Shown: positions 22,553-23,298 of the stretch, in pieces
Layout: every line of letters begins with the position of its first letter
Numbering within the stretch: the first letter of the stretch is position 1
NCBI GenBank assembly: GCA_029573925.1
Contig: JAKQBV010000006.1
Span: 1 to 23,298, forward strand
Direction of reading: 5' to 3'
DNA: 23,298 nucleotides
From: a bacterium
Lineage (GTDB): Bacteria > UBP15 > UBA6099
Translations under genes and position numbers: made by a program
The notes under the pieces: model-generated
The model's database searches: none
What the model saw: the letters and a program-made list of their open reading frames with translations, nothing else
Told to the model about the DNA's origin: nothing

Positions 22553-23029
22553 ATGGCAAAACAGGCGGAAACTAAGATTATCGCGAAAAACAAAAAAGCG
22601 TTTTTCGACTACGAGATACTCGACAAGTACGAGGCCGGTTTAGTATTGAAAGGCTCGGAGATTAAATCCGCCAGAAACGGCGGAGTAAGTCTGAAAGAAG
22701 GGTATGTTAAGATTATCGAGGGGGAGGCGTGGCTGACGCAGACCCGGATAGCCCCATATAAGCAAAGCGGAGAATATTTCAACCATGACCCTTTCAGGGA
22801 CAGGAAACTGCTCTTGCACAGGAGAGAAATTGATTCGATAATAGGGAGAGTGCAGAGAAAAGGGCTGACAATTTTGCCGTTATACATGTATATCAAGGGA
22901 AATCGGGCTAAACTTGAGATAGGACTTGCGAAAAGCAAGAAAAAATATGACAAAAAGGATGATATTATTAAAAGAGAGTTGGACAAAGAAGCGAGACGCG
23001 AAGTAAAAATGCGGACTCGCTCGCAATAG
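22553..23029 (+). CDS. smpB: SsrA-binding protein SmpB
   Basis: Partner of tmRNA in trans-translation, which frees ribosomes stalled on broken mRNAs. The 158-residue product has the OB-fold body with KNKKAFFDYEILDKYEAGLV, LKGSEIKSARNG (the conserved GxEVKSxR block), and HDPFRDRKLLLHRREI. It ends in a basic tail (KKKYDKKDDIIKRELDKEARREVK) of the kind that enters the empty mRNA channel. The ATG at 22553 follows proA by eight bases and has only a weak ribosome site, consistent with coupling. It lies immediately upstream of ssrA, its functional partner. Confidence 0.97.
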   Translation: MAKQAETKIIAKNKKAFFDYEILDKYEAGLVLKGSEIKSARNGGVSLKEGYVKIIEGEAWLTQTRIAPYKQSGEYFNHDPFRDRKLLLHRREIDSIIGRVQRKGLTILPLYMYIKGNRAKLEIGLAKSKKKYDKKDDIIKRELDKEARREVKMRTRSQ

Positions 23030-23061
23030 CATTCGCTCAGGGGGAATGAAGAAAAAGAAAG

Positions 23062-23298
23062 GGGGGCGTAAGGGCTCGACGGGGTTTTTACAGTCGATCT
23101 GCAGCATGCCGAGATCCCCGCAGTCTCGAAAAACGGCGGGAACACAAGTTAAGTGCAAACAACGAACTAGCTCTCGCGGCTTAATTCCGCGACATCCGCC
23201 GGACTTTTGCCGGTCAGGTACGGGTCGGGTGACGCTCGATCGGATGCCGCGCTCCGATACCCGGTAAGGGCGCGAAAGAAACTCCGGGACGTGGAACG
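23062..23298 (+). ncRNA. ssrA: tmRNA (5' part; 3' end beyond the window)
   Basis: Acts as both tRNA and mRNA to rescue stalled ribosomes and tag the nascent protein for proteolysis. The 5' end GGGGGCGTAAGGGCTCGACG matches the conserved tmRNA start (acceptor strand, then a TTCGACGGGG-like block). GCATGCCGAG at 23104-23113 is another conserved segment. The tag frame follows, and its stop codon lies in the loop of a hairpin TCGCGG/CCGCGA, as in E. coli. About 237 bases are present; one-piece tmRNAs are usually about 350, so the 3' tRNA-like half and CCA end are missing. The 5' coordinate is chosen so that the first seven bases form the acceptor strand. Confidence 0.93.
23155..23184 (+). other. 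tmRNA tag reading frame (ANNELALAA)
   Basis: The frame GCA AAC AAC GAA CTA GCT CTC GCG GCT TAA encodes ANNELALAA. With the alanine carried by tmRNA itself the tag would be AANNELALAA. The GCA resume codon, the following AAC and the closing LAA match the usual pattern (E. coli: ANDENYALAA), and the LAA end is the ClpXP recognition signal. Confidence 0.9.

Noticed and set aside
23046..23267. Small open frame of 73 codons overlapping the tmRNA gene
   Set aside because: It coincides with tmRNA conserved segments and has no coding character; the tag frame is different.
1..23298. Novel defence system, mobile element or biosynthetic cluster
   Set aside because: All genes fall into known core families, with no transposase, integrase, toxin-antitoxin pair, direct-repeat array or tRNA-flanked insertion visible.

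Overview
The window is a GC-rich bacterial chromosomal segment made almost entirely of housekeeping genes. I see no transposase, integrase, phage gene, CRISPR array, rRNA or tRNA gene. The gene set suggests an anaerobe or facultative anaerobe: tetrapyrrole synthesis by the C5 (glutamyl-tRNA) route combined with two radical-SAM enzymes of the siroheme-dependent heme pathway (AhbC and AhbD), a formate dehydrogenase accessory protein (FdhD), and a flagellar switch protein (FliN). Such sets occur in sulfate-reducing deltaproteobacteria-like lineages and some other anaerobic phyla such as Synergistota-like groups. I cannot fix the phylum from this sequence alone.

Region 1 (1-8563, minus strand) is one compact operon, read right to left: a CcsA/HemX-family membrane protein, a Met8-type precorrin-2 dehydrogenase/ferrochelatase, hemA, hemC, a cobA-hemD fusion, ahbC, hemB, and ahbD, which is cut by the left edge. 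Several genes overlap or are separated by only a few bases, and a TATAAT box lies just upstream of the first gene. Together they lead from glutamyl-tRNA to siroheme and, with AhbA/AhbB and the aminomutase HemL (not in this window), on to heme b.

Region 2 (8564-8980) is a non-coding, AT-richer divergent spacer carrying a promoter and a structured leader for the next operon. Region 3 (8981-12181, plus) is the classical rpsF-ssb-rpsR-rplI-dnaB cluster. Region 4 (12261-16286, plus) holds purD, a class V aminotransferase and serA, tightly packed; the last two look like a serine/glycine-family amino-acid unit. Region 5 (16306-17614, plus) is a four-domain ribosomal protein S1 gene with its own probable promoter and a textbook intrinsic terminator.

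Region 6 (17619-18446, minus) is a lone fdhD. Region 7 (18685-22544, plus) holds fliN without flagellar neighbours, an obg-family GTPase gene with altered nucleotide-binding motifs, and proB and proA for proline synthesis. Region 8 (22553-23298, plus) pairs smpB with the tmRNA gene ssrA, whose 3' end lies outside the window; the encoded tag reads ANNELALAA.

I found no clearly new biological system. The points most worth a second look are the Obg-family GTPase with non-canonical G3, G4 and G5 motifs, the CcsA/HemX-like protein that lacks the tryptophan-rich heme-handling motif, the isolated FliN, and the complete arrangement of the siroheme-dependent heme operon.
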